Shown: positions 50,876-60,965 of the stretch, in pieces | Layout of the letters: every line of letters starts with the position of its first letter | Position numbering within the stretch: the stretch's first letter is position 1 | Assembly: GCA_949316495.1 (NCBI GenBank) | Contig: OX439004.1 | Span: forward strand, 10,620,536 to 10,684,535 | Direction of reading: 5' to 3' | DNA: 64,000 nt | DNA from: Amphiduros pacificus | Lineage: Eukaryota > Annelida > Polychaeta > Phyllodocida > Hesionidae | Notes under the pieces: model-generated | Seen by the model: only the letters and a program-made list of their open reading frames with translations | Database searches by the model: none | What the model was told of the DNA's origin: nothing | Program-made: the position numbers and the translations under genes

Positions 50876-51844
50876 CTCTTCCCTCTGTTATCACCCTCAT
50901 ACAGAATCCTTTTGTCCACCTCTCTTTTACCTCGTCCTTGTGTGTGGAATGTTGACACTGGAGTTACCACTGTTGACACTGCCCACCCACCACCTTCTAC
51001 TCTCTATTTGCCCTATCCTTGTAGGAGGCGGCTCAGGCAGCCATTTCATAGCTGCCTTTGCTTTGGGTGTTTCACGTAGCGCCCCATAAATAGTGCTATT
51101 CATAGGAAGGGGTTATTTAATAATTGTATATATAATTCTAGGATATATGATTGTTAATTGCTAGTAAGTAATTAATTAAAATATACAGTATATACATTGT
51201 CTAGTATTTTTGTCCATGCCAAAGAACAAAGATGTGCAAATTATTAAATTGTTTAGTAAAAGCATTCTCGTCAAGGAAACATGTTCCTAATTGTATTTCT
51301 AGATAGGATAGCATATTATTACTGTTACCTTATATAAGATGTGTTTTACATGTCACTCAAAGGTTGATGGATATTTGTTATTACCTCATCATAGAAGGTT
51401 CACTCAGATAATAAATATTATTTTACCCAAAATAGGATATCTTTGTTTTTCCTGCACTGCATTTGTAAAAATACTATTCATACTGTGGATTTATTTTTAT
51501 ATAAGCATTGAAGTTACTCTTCTTTGGACATATCAAAAGGGATTGTGGTTGTTCCAATCAATGGCGTCATGTTCACAAACAATGATGTCTCAAGTCCATT
51601 CATTCCACAAGCTTCCAAGCTTCAAGCTTCAAATACAGCAGGCAAAATAAAACTGTATATCTACATGTTCTAACTTGCATATCGCTCAAATAAAACTCCA
51701 ATACGATTTCAAGTAAGTTTACCACAAAGCCAACTTTGATCATGTGTTGAAATGTTATGAAATAACTTTATAAAAGTGTTTCTCATTCATTAGATGAATA
51801 TCTGAAAATCCAAATTCATGCTTACATACTCTTTTTTATTTCAG

Positions 51845-52984
51845 GTGCATGGTCATGAAAATGGGACTCAAGAAGAGAACCTGACTCATTTCATGAATAA
51901 TTATTCTTCTCAATTTAATGCAACTCTAGTTGAACACGATATAGGATTTAATCATATGATACTTTCTGAAGTGTTAGCAGCTGTGGCAAATAAATGTATG
52001 CTATATCCATTTAGGGAAACAGCCATATTCATTAATAAACTATTCCAATATGTTTCTCCTGTTATTTTCATTGTTGGTGTCATCGGAAATTTGTTATCAC
52101 TTATTTTATTCTTTCGTGTAAGGCAAAATAGTATACCTAGCATGTATTTCAGGGCATTGGCAATAGCTGACACATTTGTTTTATTCAGTCATTTTACACC
52201 TAATTGGATTAAAATTATATTGATCAAATTTTATCCATCTTTTAAGCATTTTGACCTCTCTACATTTATGTTTATGCATAAACCATGCAGACCAATCACA
52301 TTCATCCAATGTTACTTTAGACAGCTATCAGGCGGTATTGTCTGCTTAATTGCTATTGATAGGCTAATAGCTATCAAGATACCACTTAAATATAAGATGA
52401 TCAGCACAAAGAGAAAAGCTTATATATCATTGATAATGCTTTTATTGTTTTTATCTGTGGTCAATATCCCTGTTATTGCCCTTAAAGGAAAATCTGATGG
52501 ATGTGCAATATCTATAATATATACAGATACTGGAAATAGAATTTATGTATGGATTGATATGTTAATGTATTGCATATTACCAATTTCTATCTTATTAATA
52601 TGTAATATCACTATTATAGTGCATGTTATTAAATCTGCAAGACAGAAATTGGTCAATGATCACTCAGACTCTACAAAGCATATCATGTCTTCCACAACTA
52701 AAATCCTATTAGCTGTATCAACAGCTTATATTTTGTGCATAATTCCACATATGGTCTACATTATGTATGATGGGATATATGTGCCTTCCCATCAAGATAA
52801 ATGTAAATATACTAAAATGGGGGATATAAAGATCATGGAGACTGTGGGAAAGTTGCTTATTGCAATCAACAGTCTGACTAATTTCTGGTTGTACATTGTT
52901 AGCGGACAGATATTTAGACAGAAGTTATGCAAAATGTTGCGATTAGATAAACTTATCTGTTGGAATACTAATATAGATGAGTGA
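51845..52984 (+). CDS. Rhodopsin-type (class A) GPCR, paralogue B
   Basis: Paralogue of the receptor at 36242, intact, 388 codons if read from ATG 51818. As in A, CTTTTTTATTTCAG (ending 51844) marks an acceptor and the exon enters in phase 0. It keeps N-terminal sequons (NGT, NLT, NYS, NAT), GN in TM1, LAIAD in TM2, IDRLIAI at the TM3 end, P in TM5, CIIP in TM6 and NSLTNFWLY in TM7. It shares the same departures from canon: no TM4 Trp, no CWxP Trp, Phe instead of Pro in NPxxY. Most of the core is near-identical to A. About 18 residues just before TM1 (residues ~45-62) are almost wholly different. The 2.6-kb insertion ends about 370 bp upstream and may have changed its promoter or first intron. 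Confidence 0.9.
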   Translation: MHGHENGTQEENLTHFMNNYSSQFNATLVEHDIGFNHMILSEVLAAVANKCMLYPFRETAIFINKLFQYVSPVIFIVGVIGNLLSLILFFRVRQNSIPSMYFRALAIADTFVLFSHFTPNWIKIILIKFYPSFKHFDLSTFMFMHKPCRPITFIQCYFRQLSGGIVCLIAIDRLIAIKIPLKYKMISTKRKAYISLIMLLLFLSVVNIPVIALKGKSDGCAISIIYTDTGNRIYVWIDMLMYCILPISILLICNITIIVHVIKSARQKLVNDHSDSTKHIMSSTTKILLAVSTAYILCIIPHMVYIMYDGIYVPSHQDKCKYTKMGDIKIMETVGKLLIAINSLTNFWLYIVSGQIFRQKLCKMLRLDKLICWNTNIDE

Positions 52985-53044
52985 GAAATTGGCACCTAAT
53001 GATACTTTAAATATCGACATATTTTGAGAATAGCATGACAGAAT

Positions 53045-53213
53045 GGATAAGATATTAGAGTAATGATAAGATATTTGATTGATTATAAGATATTAGAATG
53101 ATTATAAGATATTAGAATGATTATAAGATATTGGAATAGTGATAAGATATTGAAATGAATATAAGATAATGGAATAATGATAAGATATTGGAATGATTAT
53201 TCCAATATCTTAT
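53045..53213. repeat. 19-bp minisatellite, copy B left part
   Basis: Diverged units of GATAAGATATTGGAATGAT and ATTATAAGATATTAGAAT. It ends in a perfect 15-bp hairpin (ATAAGATATTGGAAT at 53180-53194, four bases, then its reverse complement at 53199-53213) exactly at the LINE junction. Confidence 0.93.
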
Positions 53214-53214
53214 A

Positions 53215-53970
53215 ATGGTGCGCACCATCAACAAAATCTGCGATGCGATCAATCACTCTAAACTGCCTGACAAGGTGCCTGCTCTTGTGCCTTCTGATAA
53301 GGCCTCTGGAGCCTTACTTCCTGATGAAGCTCCAGGGACTTCGGACGGTACTTCTTCTTCGACATCTTCTCTTTTGACATCCAGGCCCACAAGGAGGCCA
53401 CAGGCCGTGGCGCAGTTGGTTAGGGCGCCAGCTTATTAGCACCAGTTCCTCTGTGGTGATCCAAAGGTCGTGGGTTCGAACCCCGGCCGTGCCGGGATTG
53501 AACTCATGATACAATTACCCACATGAGCTGAGGCCTGTGCCAAAGGGTTAACCCGTTGTCCTTGTAAATCTGTGACCGGGTGGGTTGTCATGTCAAGGAC
53601 CTGCGACATGACAATTCAGTGAGGCAGCGCTATATCTGCTACAAGTAGGTCTCATCACGAAATAACTGAAATAATGTTGAAAGTGATGTAAAACCCCAAA
53701 CAAACAAACAAAAAACCCACAAGGAAGAGACCCCCGCCCTCCTCTACCTCTGAGCTGATGATGATACCGAATGAGGTGGCGGGCATGGTCATCGGTAAAG
53801 GAGGAGCCAATGTCCGCCGCCTCCAGGAAATCACAGGTGCCTCCATTCACCTGGAGGATGCAACACGTGGGAATGACAAGATCAAGCTTGCCTTCTTGGA
53901 CGGATCAGGTGACTCTATCAAGAAGGCCAGAATGGAACTTACCAAGTATATAGACTCTAAAACAAATTGA
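53215..53970 (+). pseudogene. LINE ORF1: KH RNA-binding domain, split by SINE
   Basis: The frame opens at ATG 53215 (MVRTINKICDAINHSK), runs through a Ser/Thr/Pro-rich linker (SDGTSSSTSSLL) to SRPT, and is then interrupted by the SINE at 53396-53715. It resumes in the same frame at TRKRPPPSSTSEL and the KH domain. Discounting the SINE and its 10-bp duplication gives 141 residues. The KH core (~72-136) shows IPNEVAGMVIGKGGANVRRL, with the GxxG loop GKGG, then QEITGASIHLED, and a C-terminal helix SIKKARMELTKYI. KH domains bind single-stranded RNA or DNA, so this is plausibly the RNA-binding ORF1 protein of the LINE (inference). It resembles eukaryotic type I KH domains such as those of TDRKH. 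It ends TGA at 53968, 27 bases before the ORF2 ATG and in the same frame. Confidence 0.82.
53396..53715 (+). mobile_element. Young tRNA-derived SINE inside the LINE ORF1
   Basis: A near-consensus full-length copy: A box TGGCGCAGTTGG, perfect B box GGGTTCGAACCCC, full body and (CAAA)n tail. The target-site duplication CCCACAAGGA lies at 53386-53395 and 53716-53725. The insertion plus duplication is 330 bp, so the host frame is unchanged downstream, but the SINE itself carries in-frame stops. Confidence 0.96.
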
Positions 53971-53997
53971 CATTCTGCCCGAGGGCCATCTAATAAT

Positions 53998-55539
53998 ATG
54001 TTTTCAACTGATATCAGTAGTAGTAGTTGTAATAAAAATGTTCATGAATATATTACTATTGATAATGTTCACAGCAATGTTAACTGTACGCTAACTAGTG
54101 GTCTAAATAAAAATAAAGGTGCACGAGGTGATTGCATTGTGGTTCAATATCTTGAAATTATGTGTTGTTCGTGTCTTATTTCTAATACTAATGATACTAT
54201 TGTCTCAGCGGGTAAAATTCATTACCCCCTAGCTACCATTCATTATCACTCACGCAATATAATTCTGTGTAATTACCACTCAATCCACTTAAAAAACACT
54301 AACTCAATATCAAATATTCGGCTACGTTCTCTGCCAGACAAAACTCATTTGAAATCGGTAAAGCATTCCTTTATGTTTTCTTTCGTAAACTACATTAAAG
54401 TCACATATATCCCTGCCGATAAATCATTTCGCTATCTTAACGTCCAAAAAATCTTTCCACCAGGTGGCTCTCGGGTTACTCTAAAAAGGCATAAAGGTAA
54501 AATCAGTCTAAATCTTATATCTATTAATAATATAAAACACTTACGATCTAACGACGATCCCTGCCTCAATGCAATTTTCTTTACACGTTGCTCTCATCAT
54601 AAGATCACATCCATATTGCTAAAAAGCTCGAACGACCATCCTCTGTACTCTGCTCATACTGTGCCGGTCAAGTCGGACGGGGATCTAGGTATCTCCGCCC
54701 CGTCTGCTCGTTCCACAGTCTCCACTTTTCTCCTACTTTCTGAACGTTTTAGATCGCCGGAACATCAGCTTAATGTACTAAACACGCCGAATATCACTGT
54801 ACCTGAACGATTTTCTACTGCTTGTGTCATAAACAAACAAAATGGCGACCGTTGTCATCTTAATCGACCCTTATTAACCCGGATGTGTGAACCCGGTAAT
54901 TATGACGTCATATCGGAAAACCCCTTCATGAGCCTGGGTATCCCCGATAATGACGTAGTCACTGCAAATATAGATGGCGCTCTAAACAATACAAAAACTA
55001 ATCATAGATTAAATCTAAACCGGATAAATGTTAAAACTGTTACAAAAAATTTTAGAATTGCCTCTTGTAACGCCCAATCTGTCTCAAAAAAGGTTTTAGA
55101 ACTGAGAGAATATTTTATTAATGAAAAACTTGATGCTCTGTTCATAACGGAAACATGGTTACAAGAGAACTCAGATAAGAAATGTACAGATAAGCTAAAA
55201 AATGGTGACCTTGAATTTTTATCTATGCCACGCATAAATCGGAGGGGAGGTGGCCTAGGTATCCTCTTTAAAAAGGAACTCTCTATTAAAATAAACAAGG
55301 ATAATGCTCCAAAACCACACACAATGGAATTATTGGAGGCCAGCCTACTCCTATATGGCAGGAAAATTACCTTTGTTGTAATGTACAGGCCTGAGCCTTC
55401 AGCTGCAAATAGATATACCTTAACAGCCTTCTTTGATGATTTTAGAGAAATTACTTCACACTACTGTACCTTCACAAATGATGTAGTATTTCTGGGTGAC
55501 TATAATTTTCATCTGAATGAGCCAAACAGACCAGAATGA
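53998..55539 (+). pseudogene. LINE ORF2 N-part with truncated AP-type endonuclease
   Basis: 513 codons. Residues 1-350 are polar, poor in motifs and of unknown role. From about 351 the protein is an endonuclease/exonuclease/phosphatase-fold domain as in LINE ORF2: FRIASCNAQSV (N358), LFITETWL (catalytic-type E385), RRGGGLGILFKKE, VVMYRPEPS, VFLGDYNFH (D501, N503). In a LINE this domain nicks target DNA. The last part with the SDH motif and the entire reverse transcriptase are missing; the reading frame closes on a TGA supplied by the flanking minisatellite. The frame is open upstream to the ORF1 stop, so a single TGA separates the KH and endonuclease frames. Sequence style fits the CR1/L2/Jockey group; exact clade unassigned. 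Confidence 0.85.
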
Positions 55540-56030
55540 CTATAAGATATTGGAATCATTATAAGATATTGGAATGATTATAAAATATTGGAGTTATTAT
55601 AAGATATTAGACTAATGATAACATATTTGCTTGATTATAAGAAATTGGAGTACTTTTAAGATATTGGAATGATTATAAGATATTGGAATAGTGATAAGAT
55701 ACTCAAATGATTGTAAGATATTGGAGTTATGATAACATATTTGAATGATTATAAGGTATTGGAGTAGTTTTAAGATATTGGAATGAATATAAGATATTGG
55801 AGTAATGATAAGATATTGGAATGATGATAAGATAATGGAATAATGATAAGATATTGGAGTGTGGATAAGATATTGGAGTAATGTTAAGATATAGGAGTAA
55901 TGATTATAAGATATTGGAATGATAATAAGATATTGGAATGATTATAAAATATTGGAATGATTATAAGATATTGGAATGATTATAAGATATAGGAGTAATG
56001 GTAAGATATTAGAATAATTATAAGATAGTG
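55534..56030. repeat. 19-bp minisatellite, copy B right part
   Basis: Continues the array interrupted by the LINE fragment, with about 26 diverged units of ATTATAAGATATTGGAATG. It is followed by AGTATAGATGAATAG, matching the right edge of the copy-A array. Confidence 0.94.
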
Positions 56031-57289
56031 AAGTATAGATGAATAGTAAATCAGATGAGATATGGTATCATATCAACCAATTGTTCAAAATAAATGTTTT
56101 GATCATACCACACCACTTGACGTTTTACATGCAAGTGTCATGATGAGAATATTCCAGAAGGTTCTCTGTTACATGTGATAAAACCATGGAAGCATATGCT
56201 CAGCTTGTTGCAAACACGTGTATATGTACTGTTTGTGTATAGTACATAAGCATTCAGCTGTGAACAAGCTCGTCTATGTTTGGCCAAGTCTACTTATTCA
56301 TTTGGGATTATCCCATCAGCAACCTTTTCTAGCATATCAACTGGCATGTTGTGCTGATATTTTGACATTGTCTGAAATTATGTGGATAGATATTGCAGTT
56401 GATAATAACAATAAGCTTGTATCACAACCAAAGGCATGATCTATTATTTTCTTATCTTATTATGTTCATTCAGAACACTACGCCCTGAAAGTAGAAAGAC
56501 AACTAAACCTTATTTCTATGTGCTCACAATCTTGTTTCTACATCTTCATTGTTTTAGGAAATCAATGACCTCATTGTGTAAAGCAACCATTCATTCAATA
56601 CAAATATAAAGATCGATTCACTTACAATTTATTTGAAACTGACCTAATGGAAATATTACAAATGATGAAAGATGCACCTTCCCCAAAAAAGAAATGGAAT
56701 ATTTTGTTCTCATGCTACACAATTTAAAGGTTGATTATTTATCCATTCGTGCAATGTAAATGTGATAAACAAAAACAGCCCTGCACTGTTTCAAATCATA
56801 ACCAGGGTATTTTAATAACACTGTGAATTTTAAAGGTCACATTAAATTACCTTTCCAGGAATTTGACAGATATATGGAATATATTTTGCATATTATCGTT
56901 TCAGTGAAATGATCATCTTCATTTATTGTCTACATATGAATGATGGGTATCTAAATCATTAGTTTTCTTTATTCTCTGGCAAAGAGCAATGTTAATCCAT
57001 ATGAATGAACATTTTGCATCAATCTACACTTGAAAATTCATATTATTGTCTGCCAAATGCAAATGTGCCTGGTTGGATCAAAATGCTCAAGAAGTATTGA
57101 AAAAGACAAAATATTGAAAAGATTTCAGCGAGTCTGGTAATGATCATTTACTGATGAAAAGGATACTACAAGACTTAAATGTTGTAAATGTTGACAAAAA
57201 TCATTTTCTAGTTCAGAAATGTAGTCAAAAAAGTGGGAGCCCAGCTGAAATCTTAACTTCTTAAATAATTATTATTATTTTATTCTTAT
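56031..57289. other. Duplicated non-coding flank (copy B)
   Basis: 56031-56117 aligns with copy A at 38880-38962. 56118-56488 is unique to B and takes the place of the 4.3-kb block of A. 56489-57289 aligns with 43229-44094. No gene is supported; a 73-codon frame at 56218 lies in the B-only part. Confidence 0.6.
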
Positions 57290-57550
57290 ATTTTTTATTT
57301 AATTTAACTGGAAATTGTACATCCAAATGAAAACCTCCATCTTAATATAATTCCTGATTTTTATATTTGTGTCTCTTTTTAAATAGTTAAAAGAGTCTTT
57401 TGGCGAAACAGCCGAGCTTATTTTTATTCTATTCTCATATATTGCCCTTAAAATAGCAAACCTTTGTTTTTCAGGGCAATGACAACTGCACTTTTCTTAG
57501 TCTATCAGTTTGTACCTAACAAGATTACATTTATATTGCCCAAATCTTAA
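57290..57550 (+). pseudogene. Decayed GPCR relic, copy B
   Basis: Paralogue of the relic at 44095. GGCGAAACAGCC, TTTTTATTCTATTCTCA, TTTTCAGGGCAATGACAACT and TTTGTACCTAACAAGATTAC line up with the TM1-TM2 part of the intact GPCR exons. The TTTCAGGGCA box is closer to the intact genes here than in copy A. No reading frame remains. Confidence 0.72.
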
Positions 57551-58047
57551 ATCTTAAATTTACTATCCAGCAATCAAGCTATGCTTGACTTGGAATATAT
57601 TGCAGCACAATTTCTATCACCACAATCCATTGTAAACAAGCTGAGATTAGTGTGGTATGTGGTCATTTTCACATGTCTTAAAATATTGGGCAAATCACCA
57701 CGCATACATCTGATTATTATTACTGCGCATATTTCTCTATATTTCAAATCATGCTTTATTTGACAGATTGCAATATCTGATTCTGAAATTTAGAAATTAA
57801 AGTTAAGACAGGTCAACAGATACAAAACTATAGAATTATGGAGGCATCAAAGCAATTTCCATGAGCACATATGAGAACATGCACCTTTGGCTAGACACTA
57901 ATAACTGACTGATATTAAGGGACGGTAAATGTGCTCACAGGTGCCCATTACTCTTTTGGCCGGAATTCCGGCCATACAGTACTGGAGATATGTCACAATT
58001 TATGGTTGTTGTTTAGGGTTTCCCTGTTCTATATTTATGTGAGCTAA

Positions 58048-59267
58048 TACCTCAGTCACATTGCGCCGATTTCAGTAAAGATGCCCGGCTAATGGGTATT
58101 TTTTACAAAATCGGCCGGCAGTTCAGATTGCCGTGCAGGCACTGGGAAATCATCGGCCACAATTGAGCATCTTAAAAGACGTCAGACGGGTCATCGGGAA
58201 CTTTTAGCTACAACATAAAAGTTGCCTGCGTTTCCCCGATGTCTTATCAGCAAATACCATCTTAAAGTACACAGCAGGGTCCCGGCAGTGTCCTGCAGGC
58301 ACATCGGCAGATTATCTTAGGGCTGCCGGTGGCATCGTGCGGTGAAAATAGGATTTTTTTTATTTCATGTGTTCACAGGCCATCGTCAGATGATCCACCA
58401 GGCTGCCTACGGTCTCATATAGACGTCATATAGTCTTTAGGATATCCTGCAGATGTCTGTCACATGATACAGACGTCTTTAAGATGTCCTGCAGACATCT
58501 GTGCCATTTTCTTGCGGGTGTCTTGCCCCCGGGGGGGGTACTCTTGTGATTTTAACCCGCAGAGGCTGGGATGGAACTGAAAACCCCAGAGCCTGAATTA
58601 GGGAAATATTCTATCATTATTGGTACCCTGATTTAGGACTAGCTGAAATTTGGTACCCTGATTTAGGACTAGCTGAATTTGTGATACCCTCATTCAGGGA
58701 TGATGCAGAAGGAGGAGATTTGGAAAAGGGGATTGTGATTCCTGTTTTAGGGAGAAATTTGAAAAACAGTACCCTGTTTTAGGGAAAATGATAAAATATC
58801 TTAACCCGGATGGAACTGAAAACCCCAGAGCCTGATTTAGGGAAATATTCTGTCATTATTGGTACCCTGATTTAGGACAAGCTGAATTTTTTATACCCTC
58901 ATTTAGGGATGATGCAGAAGGGGGAGATTTGGAAAGGGGGATTGTGATCCCTGTTTTAGGGAGAAATTTGAAAAATAGTACCCTGTTTTAGGGGAAATGA
59001 TGAAATATCTTAACCTGTTTTAGGGAAAATATCAGCGAAAAGGACCCTATTTAGCCCAGCTTCCCCGGTAACGCTGACTATGAGAGTGCCCCCCCCCCCC
59101 CCCCCCGGGGTCTTGCCCTTTAATAATGCGGGTGTCTTGCCCTTTAATAATGTGACCACAGCTACGGCATCTCTCAGATTGTTGCTGATAAACTCCCCGG
59201 TGCCCGGCTGACTGGCAAGTCGGCCGATTCTTTCTTCCCGGCCAGCGCCCAGTGCAAATCTGAGGCA
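58048..59267. mobile_element. TAA-flanked non-autonomous DNA element (PIF/Harbinger-like?)
   Basis: Copy A is uninterrupted at this point (GAGCCAATCATAGCAATCC, 45040-45058). Copy B reads GAGCTAA, then TACCTCAGTCACATT at the left end and CTGAGGCA at the right end, then TAATCAGAGCAATC. That gives a TAA duplication and short inverted ends TRCCTCAG. A 3-bp TAA target fits PIF/Harbinger, but the ends are short and no transposase is present, so the assignment is tentative. It shares its interior with the mosaic at 26.3-27.0 kb. A second element lies inside it. Confidence 0.75.
58529..59110. mobile_element. Nested CCCCGGGG-ended MITE-like element
   Basis: It lies inside the TAA-flanked element. Left end CCCCGGGGGGGGTACTCT; right end GAGAGTGCC, a C run, then CGGGG, an inverted match. 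The flanks TCTTGCCC at 58521-58528 and 59111-59118 suggest a 6-8-bp duplication. The C runs blur the exact edge. The interior is an imperfect ~230-bp tandem duplication rich in GTACCCTGATTTAGG and CCTGTTTTAGGGA. No coding capacity. Confidence 0.8.
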
Positions 59268-59464
59268 TAATCAGAGCAATCATCCAATAATTAGTGACAT
59301 TATTCACCCGCTGCACAAACAAATATAAACGAGAGGTTAGATTGTCCTATTTTTTGGTTGGAGAAGGATTTTCTAATCTTTGGCTCACCTTGGGCAACAC
59401 AGCATGAGTAAAGATAAGATTTTCTTTCATGGTCGGTAGAGTACAAGTCCTTGACAAAAATGGA

Positions 59465-60965
<1,501 letters not shown>

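Larger units (their letters stand above)
48863..51472. mobile_element. ~2.6-kb inverted-repeat element inserted upstream of GPCR B
   Basis: Copy A is continuous across this site (CAAATATACTATTCATACTG near 35852); copy B is interrupted between TTCAAATTATA and ATACTATTCATACTG. The inserted DNA has imperfect inverted repeats: ATTTTTACAAGTGCAGG at 48887 against the reversed right end ATTTTTACAAATGCAGT at 51472 (about 27 bp, three mismatches). Left of that lies a small hairpin (GGAATTATC, five bases, GATAATTCC). Cargo is a SINE and two minisatellites; no transposase frame was found. Family unassigned. Confidence 0.6.
53214..55534 (+). mobile_element. LINE fragment with KH-domain ORF1 and endonuclease ORF2
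   Basis: Non-minisatellite DNA that interrupts the copy-B 19-bp array. It contains two plus-strand frames in the same phase: a KH-domain ORF1 (split by a SINE) and an ORF2 ending in an AP-type endonuclease domain of the CR1/L2/Jockey-like type. The fragment starts at the ORF1 ATG with no 5' UTR. It ends inside the endonuclease, with no reverse transcriptase, no 3' UTR and no target-site duplication. Ordinary LINE copies lose their 5' end and keep the 3' end; this one is the reverse, so it was probably captured by break repair rather than inserted by target-primed reverse transcription. Confidence 0.85.
47082..59464. repeat. Segmental duplication, copy B
   Basis: Collinear with 33848-45265 and in the same orientation, 1.8 kb downstream. 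It differs by several insertions: a 2.6-kb inverted-repeat element (48863-51472), a LINE fragment with a SINE in it inside the minisatellite (53214-55534), and a DNA element with another nested in it (58048-59267). It has also lost the 3' flank and head of the shared SINE. Confidence 0.93.

Noticed and set aside
50238-51089. 283-codon Ser/Thr-rich, mucin-like frame
   Set aside because: It lies over a 42-bp minisatellite whose period is a multiple of three; the minus strand is open as well, and there is no signal peptide or conserved non-repeat domain.
49213-53475. Functional tRNA genes at the SINE heads
   Set aside because: The A and B boxes are present, but they sit in full SINEs with target-site duplications and tails, and the clover-leaf is not conserved.
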